Source: Paracoccaceae bacterium
GTDB lineage: Bacteria > Pseudomonadota > Alphaproteobacteria > Rhodobacterales > Rhodobacteraceae
Assembly (NCBI GenBank): GCA_019429405.1
Contig: JAHYIZ010000029.1
Span: 1 to 38,093 of the forward strand
Direction: 5' to 3'
DNA length: 38,093 bases
The first letter of the stretch is position 1; each line of letters starts with the position of its first letter. The notes beneath the pieces were generated by a model, which saw nothing but the letters and a program-made list of their open reading frames with translations, had not been told where the DNA came from and did no database searches. A program made the position numbers and the translations under genes. Shown here one piece after another: positions 15,722 through 24,821 of this stretch.

Positions 15722-15896
15722 TTCCTGTCACCTGAAACGTATTCCGAATAGTGCGGCGCGGTTTCGCGGTGCATCATAGAATAATTTTCCCCCAACCCCC
15801 CTGATTTCGCCACAACAATTTCATTGATAAAGACGACTTTCTCTGTCGTGATATGCAGGAAGGGCCAGATCGGCCTGCCACCGACAGGAGAACGCG
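15722..15896 (+). promoter_or_regulatory. Regulatory region of the sulfate transport operon
   Basis: It contains the perfect 11-base palindrome TATTCCGAATA (15740-15750), a possible Rrf2 operator, and a small hairpin ACGAC-7-GTCGT (15833-15849). A weak promoter may be TTGATA (15824-15829) and TGATAT (15849-15854), though the 19-base spacer is long. GGAG precedes the ATG at 15897. No known riboswitch fold was recognised. Confidence 0.4.
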
Positions 15897-17012
15897 ATGT
15901 TCAAGACAATCTACATTTCCGGCCATATCACCGCGCAAGGCAATCTTGTTTCCAGCCACCCCGATGGGCAGGTCACCATTTCAACCGGCAACCAGCGGCT
16001 GACCGGCTGGCCGGTAGCGCGGCTCTTGCGCGGCGCGCTTGGCGCGTTTGCTCTTGCCGCGTTGTCGTTGACCGCCGCTCCTTCGGTGCAAGCCGAGACC
16101 CTGCTCAACGTCAGCTATGACCCGACGCGCGAGCTTTACCGCGAATACAACGAGGCCTTCAGCGCATGGTGGGTTGCGCAGGGCAACGCGGCGCCGACCA
16201 TCGAGGTCAGCCATGGCGGTTCAGGCAGTCAGGCCCGCTCGGTGATCGACGGGCTGGGGGCGCAGGTCGTCACACTGGCGCTCGCGTCTGACATCAACAA
16301 GATCGCCGCAGCCGGCAAGCTGCCGGAAAACTGGCAAGCGCTGCTGCCGCACAATTCGTCGCCCTATACCTCGACCATCATCTTTCTGGTCCGTGAAGGT
16401 AACCCCAAGGGCCTGAAAGACTGGGGCGATCTGGTGGCCGAAGGGGTCGAGGTCATCACCCCGAACCCGAAAACCTCGGGCGGCGCGCGCTGGAACTATC
16501 TGGCGGCCTGGGCCTGGGCCGAAAAGAACGGCCAGAACCCGCAGGAATTTGTGGGCAGACTTTTCAAGAACGTGCCGGTGCTCGACAGCGGCGCGCGCGG
16601 ATCAACCACCACATTCGCGCAACGCGGCATCGGCGACGTGCTTCTGGCCTGGGAGAACGAAGCCTACCTTGCGCTGAAAGAGCTGGGCGAAGACCGGTTC
16701 GACATCGTGGTGCCCTCGGTTTCGGTTCTGGCCGAACCCCCGGTCGCGCTGGTCGAGGCCAACATCAAGACCGATGAACAGCGCAAGCTGGCCGAGGCCT
16801 ATCTGAACCACCTTTATTCGCCCGAAGCGCAGGCGCTGGCCTTCAAGCACTTCTACCGCGCCTGGGATGCCTCAGCGGCCAGCCCCGAAGATGTGGCGCG
16901 CTTTCCGGCGCTTGAACTGGTGGGCATCGACCATTTCGGCGGCTGGGCCAAGGCGCAACCCGAACACTTCGGCGATGGCGGCATCTTCGACCAGATCTAC
17001 GTCGCCAAGTGA
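15897..17012 (+). CDS. Sulfate ABC transporter substrate-binding protein (Sbp/CysP type)
   Basis: This 371-residue periplasmic protein binds sulfate (or thiosulfate) for CysTWA. The family start of the mature domain, [17 protein letters not shown], begins near residue 69, and the ligand loop contains [13 protein letters not shown]. The signal peptide is internal: positively charged RLLRG near 42-46, hydrophobic core 47-60, likely cleavage after PSVQA at 66. About 40 polar residues precede it ([18 protein letters not shown] near the start), an unusual extension. GGAG at the proper distance supports the ATG at 15897. Apart from Met1 the whole protein has neither Met nor Cys, in keeping with expression under sulfur starvation. 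Confidence 0.92.
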   Translation: MFKTIYISGHITAQGNLVSSHPDGQVTISTGNQRLTGWPVARLLRGALGAFALAALSLTAAPSVQAETLLNVSYDPTRELYREYNEAFSAWWVAQGNAAPTIEVSHGGSGSQARSVIDGLGAQVVTLALASDINKIAAAGKLPENWQALLPHNSSPYTSTIIFLVREGNPKGLKDWGDLVAEGVEVITPNPKTSGGARWNYLAAWAWAEKNGQNPQEFVGRLFKNVPVLDSGARGSTTTFAQRGIGDVLLAWENEAYLALKELGEDRFDIVVPSVSVLAEPPVALVEANIKTDEQRKLAEAYLNHLYSPEAQALAFKHFYRAWDASAASPEDVARFPALELVGIDHFGGWAKAQPEHFGDGGIFDQIYVAK

Positions 17013-17021
17013 GGTCACGCG

Positions 17022-17858
17022 ATGGGCAGACCCCTGATCCACCGATCCCCCATGCCCGGCCTCGGGCTGAGCATGGGCATCACCATAACGATGCTGTCAC
17101 TGGTCGTGCTTTTGCCCATCGGCGCCCTTCTTTGGAAGGGCGCCAGTTTTGGCCTTGGCAATATCTGGGAAACGGTCAACCGGCCAAGGGTCTGGGCGGC
17201 GCTTTACCTGTCGTTCCGCTTGTCGCTGTTAGCGGCGCTGTTCAACCTTGTGTTCGGCGTCGTGCTGGCCTGGGTGCTGGCGCGCTACCGCTTTGCGGGG
17301 CGCCGCATTCTCGATGCCACGGTCGATCTGCCCTTCGCGCTGCCAACGGCGGTGGCGGGCATCGCGCTGGCCGCGCTTTATGCCCCCAATGGCGCCTTCG
17401 GTTCACTGGCCAAGGAACTGGGCTTCACGATCGCCTATACGCAATGGGGCATTTTCATCGCGCTGATCTTTGTCGGCCTGCCCTTTGTGACCCGCACCGT
17501 GCAGCCGGTGGTCGAAGAGATCGAGCGCGAGGTTGAAGAGGTCTCGGCCACGCTTGGCGCGAGCCGGCTTTACACCATCATGCGGGTGATCATGCCGATG
17601 CTCACCCCGGCGGCGCTGACCGGCTTTGCGCTGGCGCTGGCGCGCGCGGTGGGGGAATACGGCTCGGTCATCTTCATCGCGGGCAACATTCCGCTGCGCA
17701 CCGAAATCGCGCCGCTCTTGATCGTGATCCAGCTGGAAGAGTTCAACTATGACGCCGCCAGCGCGATCGGCATCGCCATGCTGCTGATTTCCTTCGCGAT
17801 GCTGCTGGCGATCAACCTCATTCAGGTCTGGAGCCGCCGGAGGATAGGCTATGTCTGA
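17022..17858 (+). CDS. cysT: Sulfate ABC transporter permease CysT
   Basis: This inner-membrane subunit of 278 residues has about six spans (MLSLVVLLPIGALLWKG, AALFNLVFGVVLAWVLARY and others). The sulfate-permease hallmark DLPFALPTAVAGIAL lies near residues 102-116, and the ATPase-docking loop SATLGASRLYTIMRVIMPML near 178-197. It begins 9 bases after the binding-protein stop and overlaps cysW by 8 bases. With CysW it forms the sulfate channel. Confidence 0.93.
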   Translation: MGRPLIHRSPMPGLGLSMGITITMLSLVVLLPIGALLWKGASFGLGNIWETVNRPRVWAALYLSFRLSLLAALFNLVFGVVLAWVLARYRFAGRRILDATVDLPFALPTAVAGIALAALYAPNGAFGSLAKELGFTIAYTQWGIFIALIFVGLPFVTRTVQPVVEEIEREVEEVSATLGASRLYTIMRVIMPMLTPAALTGFALALARAVGEYGSVIFIAGNIPLRTEIAPLLIVIQLEEFNYDAASAIGIAMLLISFAMLLAINLIQVWSRRRIGYV

Positions 17859-18720
17859 CACCCCCCTTGCCCCGCTGCAGTTTCGCTCCGCGATTGCAGA
17901 ACCACGTGCCGCGCGTTGGGCGCTGATCGGCATCGTCGTGCTCGGGCTTGGCGTGCTGCTGTTTGCGCCGCTGATCGCGGTCTTTGCCGAGGCCCTTACC
18001 AGGGGCTGGGCGGCGGCACTGGCCAGCCTTGGCAACCGCGACGCGCGCGCCGCGATCAAGCTTACGCTGACAATCGCCGCCATTTCGGTGCCGCTCAACG
18101 CCGCCTTCGGCATCGCGGCGGCGTGGTTCATCACCAAGTTCGACTTTCGCGGCAAGGCGTTCCTCATCACGCTGATCGACCTGCCCTTTTCGGTCTCTCC
18201 GGTGGTGGCGGGGCTTTGCATCGTGCTGATGTTCGGCGCCAACTCGGCGCTTGGCGGCTGGCTGGTCGCGTCGGGCTATCCGGTCGTGTTTGCGCTGCCG
18301 GGCATCGTGTTGGCCACGGTGTTCGTGACCTTTCCCTTCGTGGCGCGCGAGCTCATTCCGGTGATGGTCGAACAGGGCCGCGCCGAAGAAGAGGCGGCGC
18401 TGACGCTGGGCGCCTCGGGCGCGCGCACCTTTCTGACCGTGACCCTGCCCAACATCCGCTGGGCGCTGCTTTATGGCGTGCTCTTGTGCAACGCCCGCGC
18501 GATGGGCGAATTTGGCGCGGTGGCGGTGGTTTCAGGCAAGATCCGGGGCCAGACCGCCAGCATCCCGATTACCATCGAGATGCTTTACAACGAATACCTT
18601 TCGGTCGCGGCCTTCAGCCTTGCCGCCCTGCTGGCCATGCTCGGCCTCATTACGCTTCTGCTCAAAACCATATTGGAACTGCGCCATGCCGACCAGATCG
18701 CCGCGACGTACCATCACTAG
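17851..18720 (+). CDS. cysW: Sulfate ABC transporter permease CysW
   Basis: This second channel subunit has 289 residues. It shows the paired hallmark [20 protein letters not shown] (near 110-129) and the docking loop [22 protein letters not shown] (split here as [10 protein letters not shown] and RTFLTVTLP, near 178-200). [15 protein letters not shown], typical of CysW, follows. Its start lies inside the end of cysT (8-base overlap), and cysA starts 10 bases after its stop. It is clearly part of the same operon. Confidence 0.93.
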   Translation: MSDTPLAPLQFRSAIAEPRAARWALIGIVVLGLGVLLFAPLIAVFAEALTRGWAAALASLGNRDARAAIKLTLTIAAISVPLNAAFGIAAAWFITKFDFRGKAFLITLIDLPFSVSPVVAGLCIVLMFGANSALGGWLVASGYPVVFALPGIVLATVFVTFPFVARELIPVMVEQGRAEEEAALTLGASGARTFLTVTLPNIRWALLYGVLLCNARAMGEFGAVAVVSGKIRGQTASIPITIEMLYNEYLSVAAFSLAALLAMLGLITLLLKTILELRHADQIAATYHH

Positions 18721-18730
18721 AGAGGGTCCC

Positions 18731-19450
18731 ATGCATATCGAAATCGACGAAATCTCAAAAGCGTTCGGCACCACGGCGGCGCTGCACCCGGTTTCGCTGT
18801 CGATCCCGTCAGGGGCGCTGGTGGCGCTGCTTGGCCCCTCCGGGTCTGGCAAGACCACGCTTTTGCGCATTCTGGGCGGGCTGGAGTTTCCGTCCTCGGG
18901 GCGGGTGCTGTTTGATGGCCACGATGCCACCGGGCTGAGCGTGCAGGAACGGCGCGCCGGGTTCGTGTTTCAGTCTTACGCGCTCTTTCGCCATATGACG
19001 GTGTTTGAAAACATCGCCTACGGCCTGCGCGCGCGCCCCCGCGCCCTGCGCCCGACGCGCGCCGAAATCACCCGCCGCGTGACCAAATTGCTCGACCTGA
19101 TCCAGCTGCCCGACATCGGCCCGCGCTACCCTTCACAACTGTCGGGCGGCCAGCGCCAGCGCGTGGCCCTGGCCCGCGCGCTGGCGATCGAGCCGCGCAT
19201 GCTGCTGCTTGATGAACCCTTCGGCGCGCTCGATGCCAAGGTGCGCAAGGAGCTGCGCAGCGGCCTGCGCGAAATCCATGACGAGACCGGGCTGACCACG
19301 GTTTTCGTGACCCACGATCAGGATGAGGCAATGGAACTGGCCGATTTCGTGGTGGTGATGTCGATGGGCCGGATCGAGCAGATCGGCAAGCCGCAAGACA
19401 TCCGCGCCCGGCCCGCCACCGCCTTCGTGCGCGAATTCATCTCGGGCTGA
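18731..19450 (+). CDS. cysA: Sulfate ABC transporter ATP-binding protein CysA (short form)
   Basis: This 239-residue ATPase has Walker A GPSGSGKT (35-42), signature LSGGQRQRV near 137, Walker B and D-loop [11 protein letters not shown] near 158-168 and an H-loop VTHDQDEA near 193-200. It stops right after the nucleotide-binding domain (VREFISG). CysA of E. coli is about 365 residues, so the C-terminal TOBE/regulatory region is absent. The stop is a normal TGA and a convergent gene starts its end 6 bases later, so no lost tail is seen. GAGGG precedes the start at 18731. It probably works as the transporter ATPase without the C-terminal regulatory domain. Confidence 0.9.
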   Translation: MHIEIDEISKAFGTTAALHPVSLSIPSGALVALLGPSGSGKTTLLRILGGLEFPSSGRVLFDGHDATGLSVQERRAGFVFQSYALFRHMTVFENIAYGLRARPRALRPTRAEITRRVTKLLDLIQLPDIGPRYPSQLSGGQRQRVALARALAIEPRMLLLDEPFGALDAKVRKELRSGLREIHDETGLTTVFVTHDQDEAMELADFVVVMSMGRIEQIGKPQDIRARPATAFVREFISG

Positions 19451-19456
19451 AGCGGC

Positions 19457-19990
19457 CTATTTGATCAGCGCCTGTAGCTCGCGAAAGGCGGGGTGGTTGG
19501 CATCGCCCAGCCATTCGAACAGCACCATCTCGGTGCTGACAATCTCGGCGCCGTGGCGGGCCATGCGCGCCAGCGCAAGGCGGCAGTTTTCGGGGTCGCG
19601 TGACCCCACCGCATCGGCCACCACATAGACCTTGCGGCCCGCCGCGATCAGCCCCAGCACGGTTTGCAGCACGCAGACATGCGCCTCGCAGCCCGCCACC
19701 ACCGTCGCACGATCAGGGGCAAGCCGCGCCGCCAGCCCCGGCGCGCGGCACGCATCGAAGCTCATCTTCTCGGCCAACTCGCCCGGCGCAGGCGCAAGCG
19801 CGGGCGCCGTGGCGCCCAGCCCGCGCGGGTTCTGTTCGGTGAACAGCACCGGCACCGCCAGCCTGCGCGCTGCCGTGACCAGACGCCCCGCATTGCGCAA
19901 AACGGCATCGCCCCCCGCAATCGCGGGCATCAGACGCGCCTGAAGGTCGATCACCATCAGCGCAGAGCGTGCCACATCAAGCGTCAGCAT
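19457..19990 (-). CDS. Isochorismatase family cysteine hydrolase (YcaC-like)
   Basis: The protein has 177 residues. The catalytic triad of the family can be placed: D15 in VIDLQ, K75 in AEKMSF and C106 in EAHVCV. Family members hydrolyse amides or ureas or isochorismate; many short bacterial ones are uncharacterised amidases. It lies 10 bases downstream of the ribonucleotide reductase gene on the same strand and may be cotranscribed with it, although no functional link is known. It converges tail to tail with cysA. Confidence 0.88.
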   Translation of the reverse strand: MLTLDVARSALMVIDLQARLMPAIAGGDAVLRNAGRLVTAARRLAVPVLFTEQNPRGLGATAPALAPAPGELAEKMSFDACRAPGLAARLAPDRATVVAGCEAHVCVLQTVLGLIAAGRKVYVVADAVGSRDPENCRLALARMARHGAEIVSTEMVLFEWLGDANHPAFRELQALIK

Positions 19991-20000
19991 CGCGCCCCCC

Positions 20001-22265
20001 TCAGCCGCATTTCGAATGGCCGCAATCGGCGCAGGTCATGCAGCCCTCGATCATCCGCAGCGCATAGGCGCCACAATGCGGGCAGGCGGGGGCGCGCGGC
20101 GTGCCATCGGCGGCCAGTGCGACCGCGCGCGGGTCCGATTTCAGGCCCATGCCCTCGCCATCGATGAAACCGATCTCGATCAGGTGGCGCTCGATCACGC
20201 CGCCAATGGCGGCCAGAATCGAGGGCACATAGCGCCCCTCCATCCACGCCCCGCCGCGCGGGTCGAACACCGCCTTCAACTCTTCCACCACGAAAGACAC
20301 ATCGCCACCACGCCGGAACACCGCCGAAATCATCCGCGTCAGTGCCACCGTCCAGGCGAAATGCTCCATGTTCTTGGAGTTGATGAACACCTCGAAGGGC
20401 CGCCGGTGCCCGCCATGCACGATGTCGTTGACCGTTATGTAGATCGCGTGTTCTGACCCTGGCCATTTCAGCTTGTAGGTGGCGCCTTCCAGCGCCGCCG
20501 GGCGGCCGAGCGGCTCGGTCAGATACACCACCTCGGCGCCGCTGTCGCGCTCGGGCGCCTTTTCGGCATCCTCGCTGACGGTCAACACCGACCCCGTTAC
20601 CGCGTTCGGGCGGTAGGTGGTGCAGCCTTTGCAGCCCGCATCCCACGCCGCCATGTAAACCTGCTGGAACTCGTCAAACGAGATTTCAGCGGGGCAGTTG
20701 ATGGTTTTGGAAATGCTGCTGTCGACCCATTTCTGCGCCGCCGCCTGCATCCGCACATGGTCGAGCGGCGGCAGCGTTTGCGCGTTCTCGAAATAGTCGG
20801 GCAAGGGCGCATCGCCGCGCAGATCGCGCCACATCTGCACCGCGTAATCGACCACCTCTTCCTCGCTGCGGCTGCCATCGGGCTGCAGCACCTTGCGCGT
20901 GTAACCATAGGCAAACACCGGCTCGATGCCGGAGCTGACGTTGCCGGCATAAAGGCTGATGGTGCCGGTCGGGGCGACCGAGGTCAGGTGGCTGTTGCGA
21001 ATGCCGTGCCGCGCGATGGCCGCGCGCACATCCGCGTCCATCGCCGCCATAGTGCCCGAGGCAAGGAACTTGTCGGCGTCAAACAGGGGAAATGCCCCTT
21101 TTTCACGCGCAAGATCGACCGAGGCGAGATAGGCCGCGCGGGCGATGGCGTGCATCCAGTCTTCGGTCTGCGCGGCCGCCGCCTCTGACCCATAGCGCAG
21201 CCCGAGCATCAACAGCGCATCGGCAAGCCCGGTCACGCCAAGCCCGATCCGCCGCTTGGCCCGCGCCTCGGCCTCTTGCTGCGGCAAGGGAAAGCGGCTG
21301 GCGTCAACCACGTTGTCCATCATCCGCACCGCCACCCGCACGAGGCGGTCAAGCGCTGCGGCATCGAGTTCCGCCGCCGCCCCGAACGGCGCTGTCACCA
21401 GACGGGCAAGGTTGATGCTGCCCAGAAGGCAGGCGCCATAGGGCGGCAAAGGCTGTTCACCACAGGGGTTGGTGGCGGCAATGGTCTCGCAATAGCCAAG
21501 GTTGTTGGCGGCATTGATCCGGTCGATAAAAATCACCCCCGGCTCGGCGAAATCATAGGTGGCGCGCATGATCCGCGCCCACAGGTCGCGCGCGTTCGCA
21601 GTTTGGTAAACCTTGCCGCCAAAACGCAAATCCCACGGCCCGTCAGCCTTGACGGCAGCCATGAAATCATCGGTCACCAGCACCGAAAGGTTGAACATGC
21701 GCAGCCGCGCCGCATCCTGCTTGGCGGCGATGAAAGCCTCGATATCGGGGTGGTCGCAGCGCATCGTCGCCATCATCGCGCCGCGCCGGCTGCCCGCGCT
21801 CATGATGGTGCGGCACATCGCGTCCCACACATCCATGAAGCTGAGCGGCCCCGAGGCATCTGCCGCCACCCCCTTCACCTCTGCGCCACGCGGGCGGATG
21901 GTGGAAAAATCATAGCCGATGCCGCCGCCTTGCTGCATCGTCAGCGCGGCCTCCTTGAGCATATCGAAGATGCCGCCCATCGAATCGGGGATCGTGCCCA
22001 TCACGAAGCAGTTGAACAGCGTCACCGACCGCCCGGTGCCAGCGCCCGCGATGATCCGCCCCGCGGGCAGGAATTTGAAATCCTCCAGCGCCTCGTAAAA
22101 CCGCCCCTCCCACAGCTCCGGCTCTGCCTCGCCTGCGGCCAAGGCCCGCGCCACGCGGCGCCAGCTATCCTCAACCGTCAGGTCAAGCGGCGCGCCATCG
22201 GCGGCCTTGAGGCGGTATTTCATGTCCCAGATCTGTTCGGCGATAGGGGCGGCAAAGCGGGGCAT
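20001..22265 (-). CDS. nrdJ: Adenosylcobalamin-dependent ribonucleotide reductase (class II)
   Basis: This enzyme reduces ribonucleotides to deoxyribonucleotides with a B12-derived radical, independent of oxygen. The protein has 754 residues, the shorter form of the class. The redox cysteine C86 (FNCFV), the thiyl-radical cysteine C268 in NPCGE with Glu270, and the C-terminal cysteine-rich tail (CPHCG, then CMTCADCGHSKCG) are all present. There is no N-terminal ATP-cone, so activity regulation by dATP through a cone is not expected. The ATG at 22265 follows GGAG. No cobalamin riboswitch can be fitted in the roughly 130 bases upstream. Confidence 0.93.
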   Translation of the reverse strand: MPRFAAPIAEQIWDMKYRLKAADGAPLDLTVEDSWRRVARALAAGEAEPELWEGRFYEALEDFKFLPAGRIIAGAGTGRSVTLFNCFVMGTIPDSMGGIFDMLKEAALTMQQGGGIGYDFSTIRPRGAEVKGVAADASGPLSFMDVWDAMCRTIMSAGSRRGAMMATMRCDHPDIEAFIAAKQDAARLRMFNLSVLVTDDFMAAVKADGPWDLRFGGKVYQTANARDLWARIMRATYDFAEPGVIFIDRINAANNLGYCETIAATNPCGEQPLPPYGACLLGSINLARLVTAPFGAAAELDAAALDRLVRVAVRMMDNVVDASRFPLPQQEAEARAKRRIGLGVTGLADALLMLGLRYGSEAAAAQTEDWMHAIARAAYLASVDLAREKGAFPLFDADKFLASGTMAAMDADVRAAIARHGIRNSHLTSVAPTGTISLYAGNVSSGIEPVFAYGYTRKVLQPDGSRSEEEVVDYAVQMWRDLRGDAPLPDYFENAQTLPPLDHVRMQAAAQKWVDSSISKTINCPAEISFDEFQQVYMAAWDAGCKGCTTYRPNAVTGSVLTVSEDAEKAPERDSGAEVVYLTEPLGRPAALEGATYKLKWPGSEHAIYITVNDIVHGGHRRPFEVFINSKNMEHFAWTVALTRMISAVFRRGGDVSFVVEELKAVFDPRGGAWMEGRYVPSILAAIGGVIERHLIEIGFIDGEGMGLKSDPRAVALAADGTPRAPACPHCGAYALRMIEGCMTCADCGHSKCG

Positions 22266-22341
22266 GGGCTGGCTCCGTCATAGGGGGCAATGCGGGCTGA
22301 AAGGGCGATCACGATACGCTTGCAGCACGGCCCGGTCAACG

Positions 22342-22369
22342 TTGCCTTGGCCTCCTATGACACTATATA
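22342..22369 (+). promoter_or_regulatory. Sigma-70-like promoter for the DUF1489 gene
   Basis: TTGCCT (22342-22347) and TATATA (22364-22369) are separated by 16 bases. This is one of the clearer sigma-70 matches noted. Transcription would start near 22376, leaving a leader of only about 20 bases before the chosen start codon and excluding the ATG at 22290. Confidence 0.5.
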
Positions 22370-22397
22370 CGGGGCATCGGGGGGGCAAATGGCCGAG

Positions 22398-22811
22398 ATG
22401 GTGCATCTGATAAAGCTTTGCGTGGGGGCCGAAGGGGTCGAAGACCTGCTCGCATGGCAGCGCGCGCGCTTTGGCACCGGCAACGCCGAGCACGTCACCC
22501 GGATGTGGCCCAAACGCGAGGCCGAATTGCTGGCGGGCGGCTCGCTTTACTGGGTGTTCAAGGGCGCCGTGCTGGCGCGCCAGCGCCTTTTAGGGCTTGA
22601 GGAGCGGCGCGGCGCCGACGGTATTCTGCGCTGCGCGCTCCTCCTCGCGCCGGATGTGGTGCGCACCGAGGCCCAGCCGCGCCGCCCGTTTCAGGGCTGG
22701 CGCTACCTCAAAGGCGCCGACGCGCCGCGCGACCTGCCGCAGGGGCGCGACCACGCCGACCCGCTGCCGCGCGATCTGCTTGATGCCATGTCGGTCATCG
22801 GCCTGCGCTGA
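22398..22811 (+). CDS. DUF1489 family protein of unknown function
   Basis: The protein has 137 residues from the start at 22398 (MVHLIKLCVGAEGVEDL), which matches the usual family N-terminus. An in-frame ATG at 22389 is equally possible, and one at 22290 lies upstream of the likely promoter. The protein is soluble, rich in Arg and Leu, with the recognisable core TRMWPKREAELL and GGSLYWVFKG, and TEAQPRRPFQGWRYL later. The family is common in alphaproteobacteria and I know of no assigned function. It is divergent from nrdJ and ends in a repeated GC-rich gene-end element. Confidence 0.82.
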   Translation: MVHLIKLCVGAEGVEDLLAWQRARFGTGNAEHVTRMWPKREAELLAGGSLYWVFKGAVLARQRLLGLEERRGADGILRCALLLAPDVVRTEAQPRRPFQGWRYLKGADAPRDLPQGRDHADPLPRDLLDAMSVIGLR

Positions 22812-22817
22812 CCGGCG

Positions 22818-22876
22818 TCTTCTTTGCTGAAATACCCCGGGGGGAAGGCCGCAAGGCCGGGGGGGCAGCGCCCCCC
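22818..22876 (+). terminator. 3'-end element of the DUF1489 gene
   Basis: The box TCTTTGCTGAAATACCCCGG is followed by GGCC-GCAA-GGCC (22847-22858), a GNRA tetraloop hairpin, and then GGGGGGC-AGC-GCCCCCC (22860-22876). There is no U-tract. It has the same layout as the elements at 1195-1308 and 29308-29400. Confidence 0.6.
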
Positions 22877-22884
22877 TCTTGCCG

Positions 22885-23637
22885 CTACCACTCGCCGTCA
22901 AGCAGCCGCCGCATCGCGACCCGCCAGCTTGGCGGCACCACGAAATGCCCCTGCGCCAGAAAGCTCTGGACCTCGAAAATCGCGACTGGGCTGTTGACGA
23001 TCATGGTATGCCCCACCGGCAGCACGAGATGGTCGTTCATCCCGTCTACGCGCGTGCTCTCGACGCTGACCAGCCCATCATTTTCGCCCGGTATCAGCAG
23101 CGCGGTCAGCGGGTTGTTGGGGTCGTTCCCGGCAATCACGCCCAGCTCGAACGCAACGCCCGGCAGCTGCGCGGCAATGGCCCCGTCGCTGGTGCCCAGC
23201 TGAATCGCCGAAGGCCCGCGCAGCCACGCCAGCGTATCCGACCGCGTCAGAATATCCGCCAGTTCCGAACCCTGATTGGGCGGGGCCAACATTACCGCGC
23301 GGCCAATGCGTGCGGTGTTCTCGCCTTTCAGCGCCCAGACCCGCAGCAAGATGCCGCCCATCGAATGCGTGACGAAATCAACCGATTCCGGTTCGCGGCA
23401 TTCGGCCACGGCGGCATCGACATATCCGACCAGATCCTGCAGCGGCGCCTTGTCGGTCGGGTAGGCCGAGTTCACCACCTGATAGCCCTGACGGCTCAGC
23501 ACACCTTGCAACAGCAAAAGCGATTTGTCTGACCGGCCAAGCCCGTGCAGCAAGATCACGCAGCGCGCCTCGGCCACACTGGCGGTGGCGAGCAACAGCA
23601 TCAGGGCAAGCGGCAAACGGTTCAGCATCGCTCGCAT
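22885..23637 (-). CDS. Secreted alpha/beta hydrolase (esterase/lipase-like)
   Basis: The protein has 250 residues from the ATG at 23637; an alternative ATG is 9 bases later. A Sec signal peptide covers residues 1 to about 24 (LNRLPLALMLLLATASVAEA). The mature part starts with the hydrolase core: oxyanion motif LLHGLG (29-34), the nucleophile S92 in VTHSMGG, and a late His in PVGHTMIV. The pattern resembles PGAP1/lipase-type serine esterases acting in the periplasm. The substrate is unknown. It lies 37 bases downstream of prs on the same strand. No clear ribosome binding site is visible. Confidence 0.83.
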   Translation of the reverse strand: MRAMLNRLPLALMLLLATASVAEARCVILLHGLGRSDKSLLLLQGVLSRQGYQVVNSAYPTDKAPLQDLVGYVDAAVAECREPESVDFVTHSMGGILLRVWALKGENTARIGRAVMLAPPNQGSELADILTRSDTLAWLRGPSAIQLGTSDGAIAAQLPGVAFELGVIAGNDPNNPLTALLIPGENDGLVSVESTRVDGMNDHLVLPVGHTMIVNSPVAIFEVQSFLAQGHFVVPPSWRVAMRRLLDGEW

Positions 23638-23674
23638 GTAGGCACTGCCACTGGCAGATTCCAGTGTGCGCCGG

Positions 23675-24694
23675 TCAGGCGCGCGAATACATGCCCTCGT
23701 AGATCGGCACCAGCGTTTCGGTTTCAAACAGCGATGACACGCTGGTGCCGTTCCAGATATTCAGCACCGCTTGCGCGAACATTGGCGCCACCGGCACGAT
23801 GCGAATATTGGGGCAGTCGCGCACCGGCGCGGTCGGCTCGATCGAATCGGTGATCACCAGCGATTTCATCACCGAATTCTTGATGCGCTCGACTGCGGGC
23901 CCTGAAAGCACCCCGTGCGTGATGTAGCTGTGCACCTCGGTCGCGCCGTGCTGCACCAGCACCTCGGCGGCTTTGCAAAGCGTCCCCGCCGTGTCGCAGA
24001 TGTCATCGACGATGATGCATTTCTTGCCCGTCACATCGCCGATCACCGTCATTTCGGCCACTTCACCGGCCTTCTCGCGGCGCTTGTCGACGATCGCCAG
24101 CGGCGCGCCGATACGCTGCGCCAGATCGCGCGCCCGCGCCACGCCACCAACATCAGGCGAAATCACCATCACATCGGCCAACTGCCCCGCAAAATGGTGC
24201 TTGATATCCAGCCCGAACACCGGCGAGGCGTAGAGGTTGTCCACCGGAATATCAAAAAACCCCTGAATCTGCGCCGCATGCAGATCGAGCGTCAAAACCC
24301 TGTCCACCCCCGCCTCGGTCAGGAGGTTTGCGACCAGTTTGGCGCTGATTGGCGTGCGCGCCTTGGCGCGGCGGTCCTGGCGGGCGTAGCCGAAATAGGG
24401 GATCACCGCGGTAATGCGCGCCGCCGAAGACCGGCGCAGCGCGTCGGCCATGATCAGAAGTTCCATCAGGTTGTCGTTGGCCGGGTTTGAGGTCGGCTGG
24501 ATGACGTACATATCTTCGCCGCGCACATTCTCGAACACCTCGACGAAAATCTCGCCATCGTTGAAGCGTTCCACCCGCGCTTCGACCAGCCCCACATTCA
24601 TGCCCCGGTGCATCGACATCCGCCGCGCGATGGCCGTGGCCAGGGGTCGGTTGGCGTTGCCGGAGATAAGTTTGGGTTCGGTCATGGCGGGCAT
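23675..24694 (-). CDS. prs: Ribose-phosphate pyrophosphokinase (PRPP synthetase)
   Basis: Prs makes PRPP from ribose 5-phosphate and ATP, feeding purine, pyrimidine, His and Trp synthesis. The protein has 339 residues. Seen are the flexible-loop region [14 protein letters not shown] (about 108-121), the metal/PRPP-associated [14 protein letters not shown], and the PRPP-binding loop [11 protein letters not shown] near 240. The start at 24694 follows AGGAG with 7-base spacing, giving MPAMTEPK; a second ATG at 24685 is less well placed. Confidence 0.95.
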   Translation of the reverse strand: MPAMTEPKLISGNANRPLATAIARRMSMHRGMNVGLVEARVERFNDGEIFVEVFENVRGEDMYVIQPTSNPANDNLMELLIMADALRRSSAARITAVIPYFGYARQDRRAKARTPISAKLVANLLTEAGVDRVLTLDLHAAQIQGFFDIPVDNLYASPVFGLDIKHHFAGQLADVMVISPDVGGVARARDLAQRIGAPLAIVDKRREKAGEVAEMTVIGDVTGKKCIIVDDICDTAGTLCKAAEVLVQHGATEVHSYITHGVLSGPAVERIKNSVMKSLVITDSIEPTAPVRDCPNIRIVPVAPMFAQAVLNIWNGTSVSSLFETETLVPIYEGMYSRA

Positions 24695-24821
24695 GGGGCA
24701 GCTCCTGAGGGGCGGTCAGGGCGGGCGCAGCGCCGCCGGCTGACGGGATTCGGGCGATTGCGCCTGCCTTAGCACCGGGCTAGCCTGCCCGCAAACGCAA
24801 GCGACAAGGGGGGGGCGCGAG

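Noticed and set aside
15722-15896. SAM-II or other sulfur riboswitch before the sulfate operon
   Set aside because: Only small hairpins are present; the conserved SAM-II core could not be found.
20001-22265. Truncated class II ribonucleotide reductase
   Set aside because: All catalytic cysteines and the cysteine-rich tail are present; about 750 residues is the normal length for the short form.
22266-22397. Cobalamin riboswitch upstream of the B12-dependent reductase
   Set aside because: The space is too short, is shared with a divergent gene, and shows no B12-box-like sequence.
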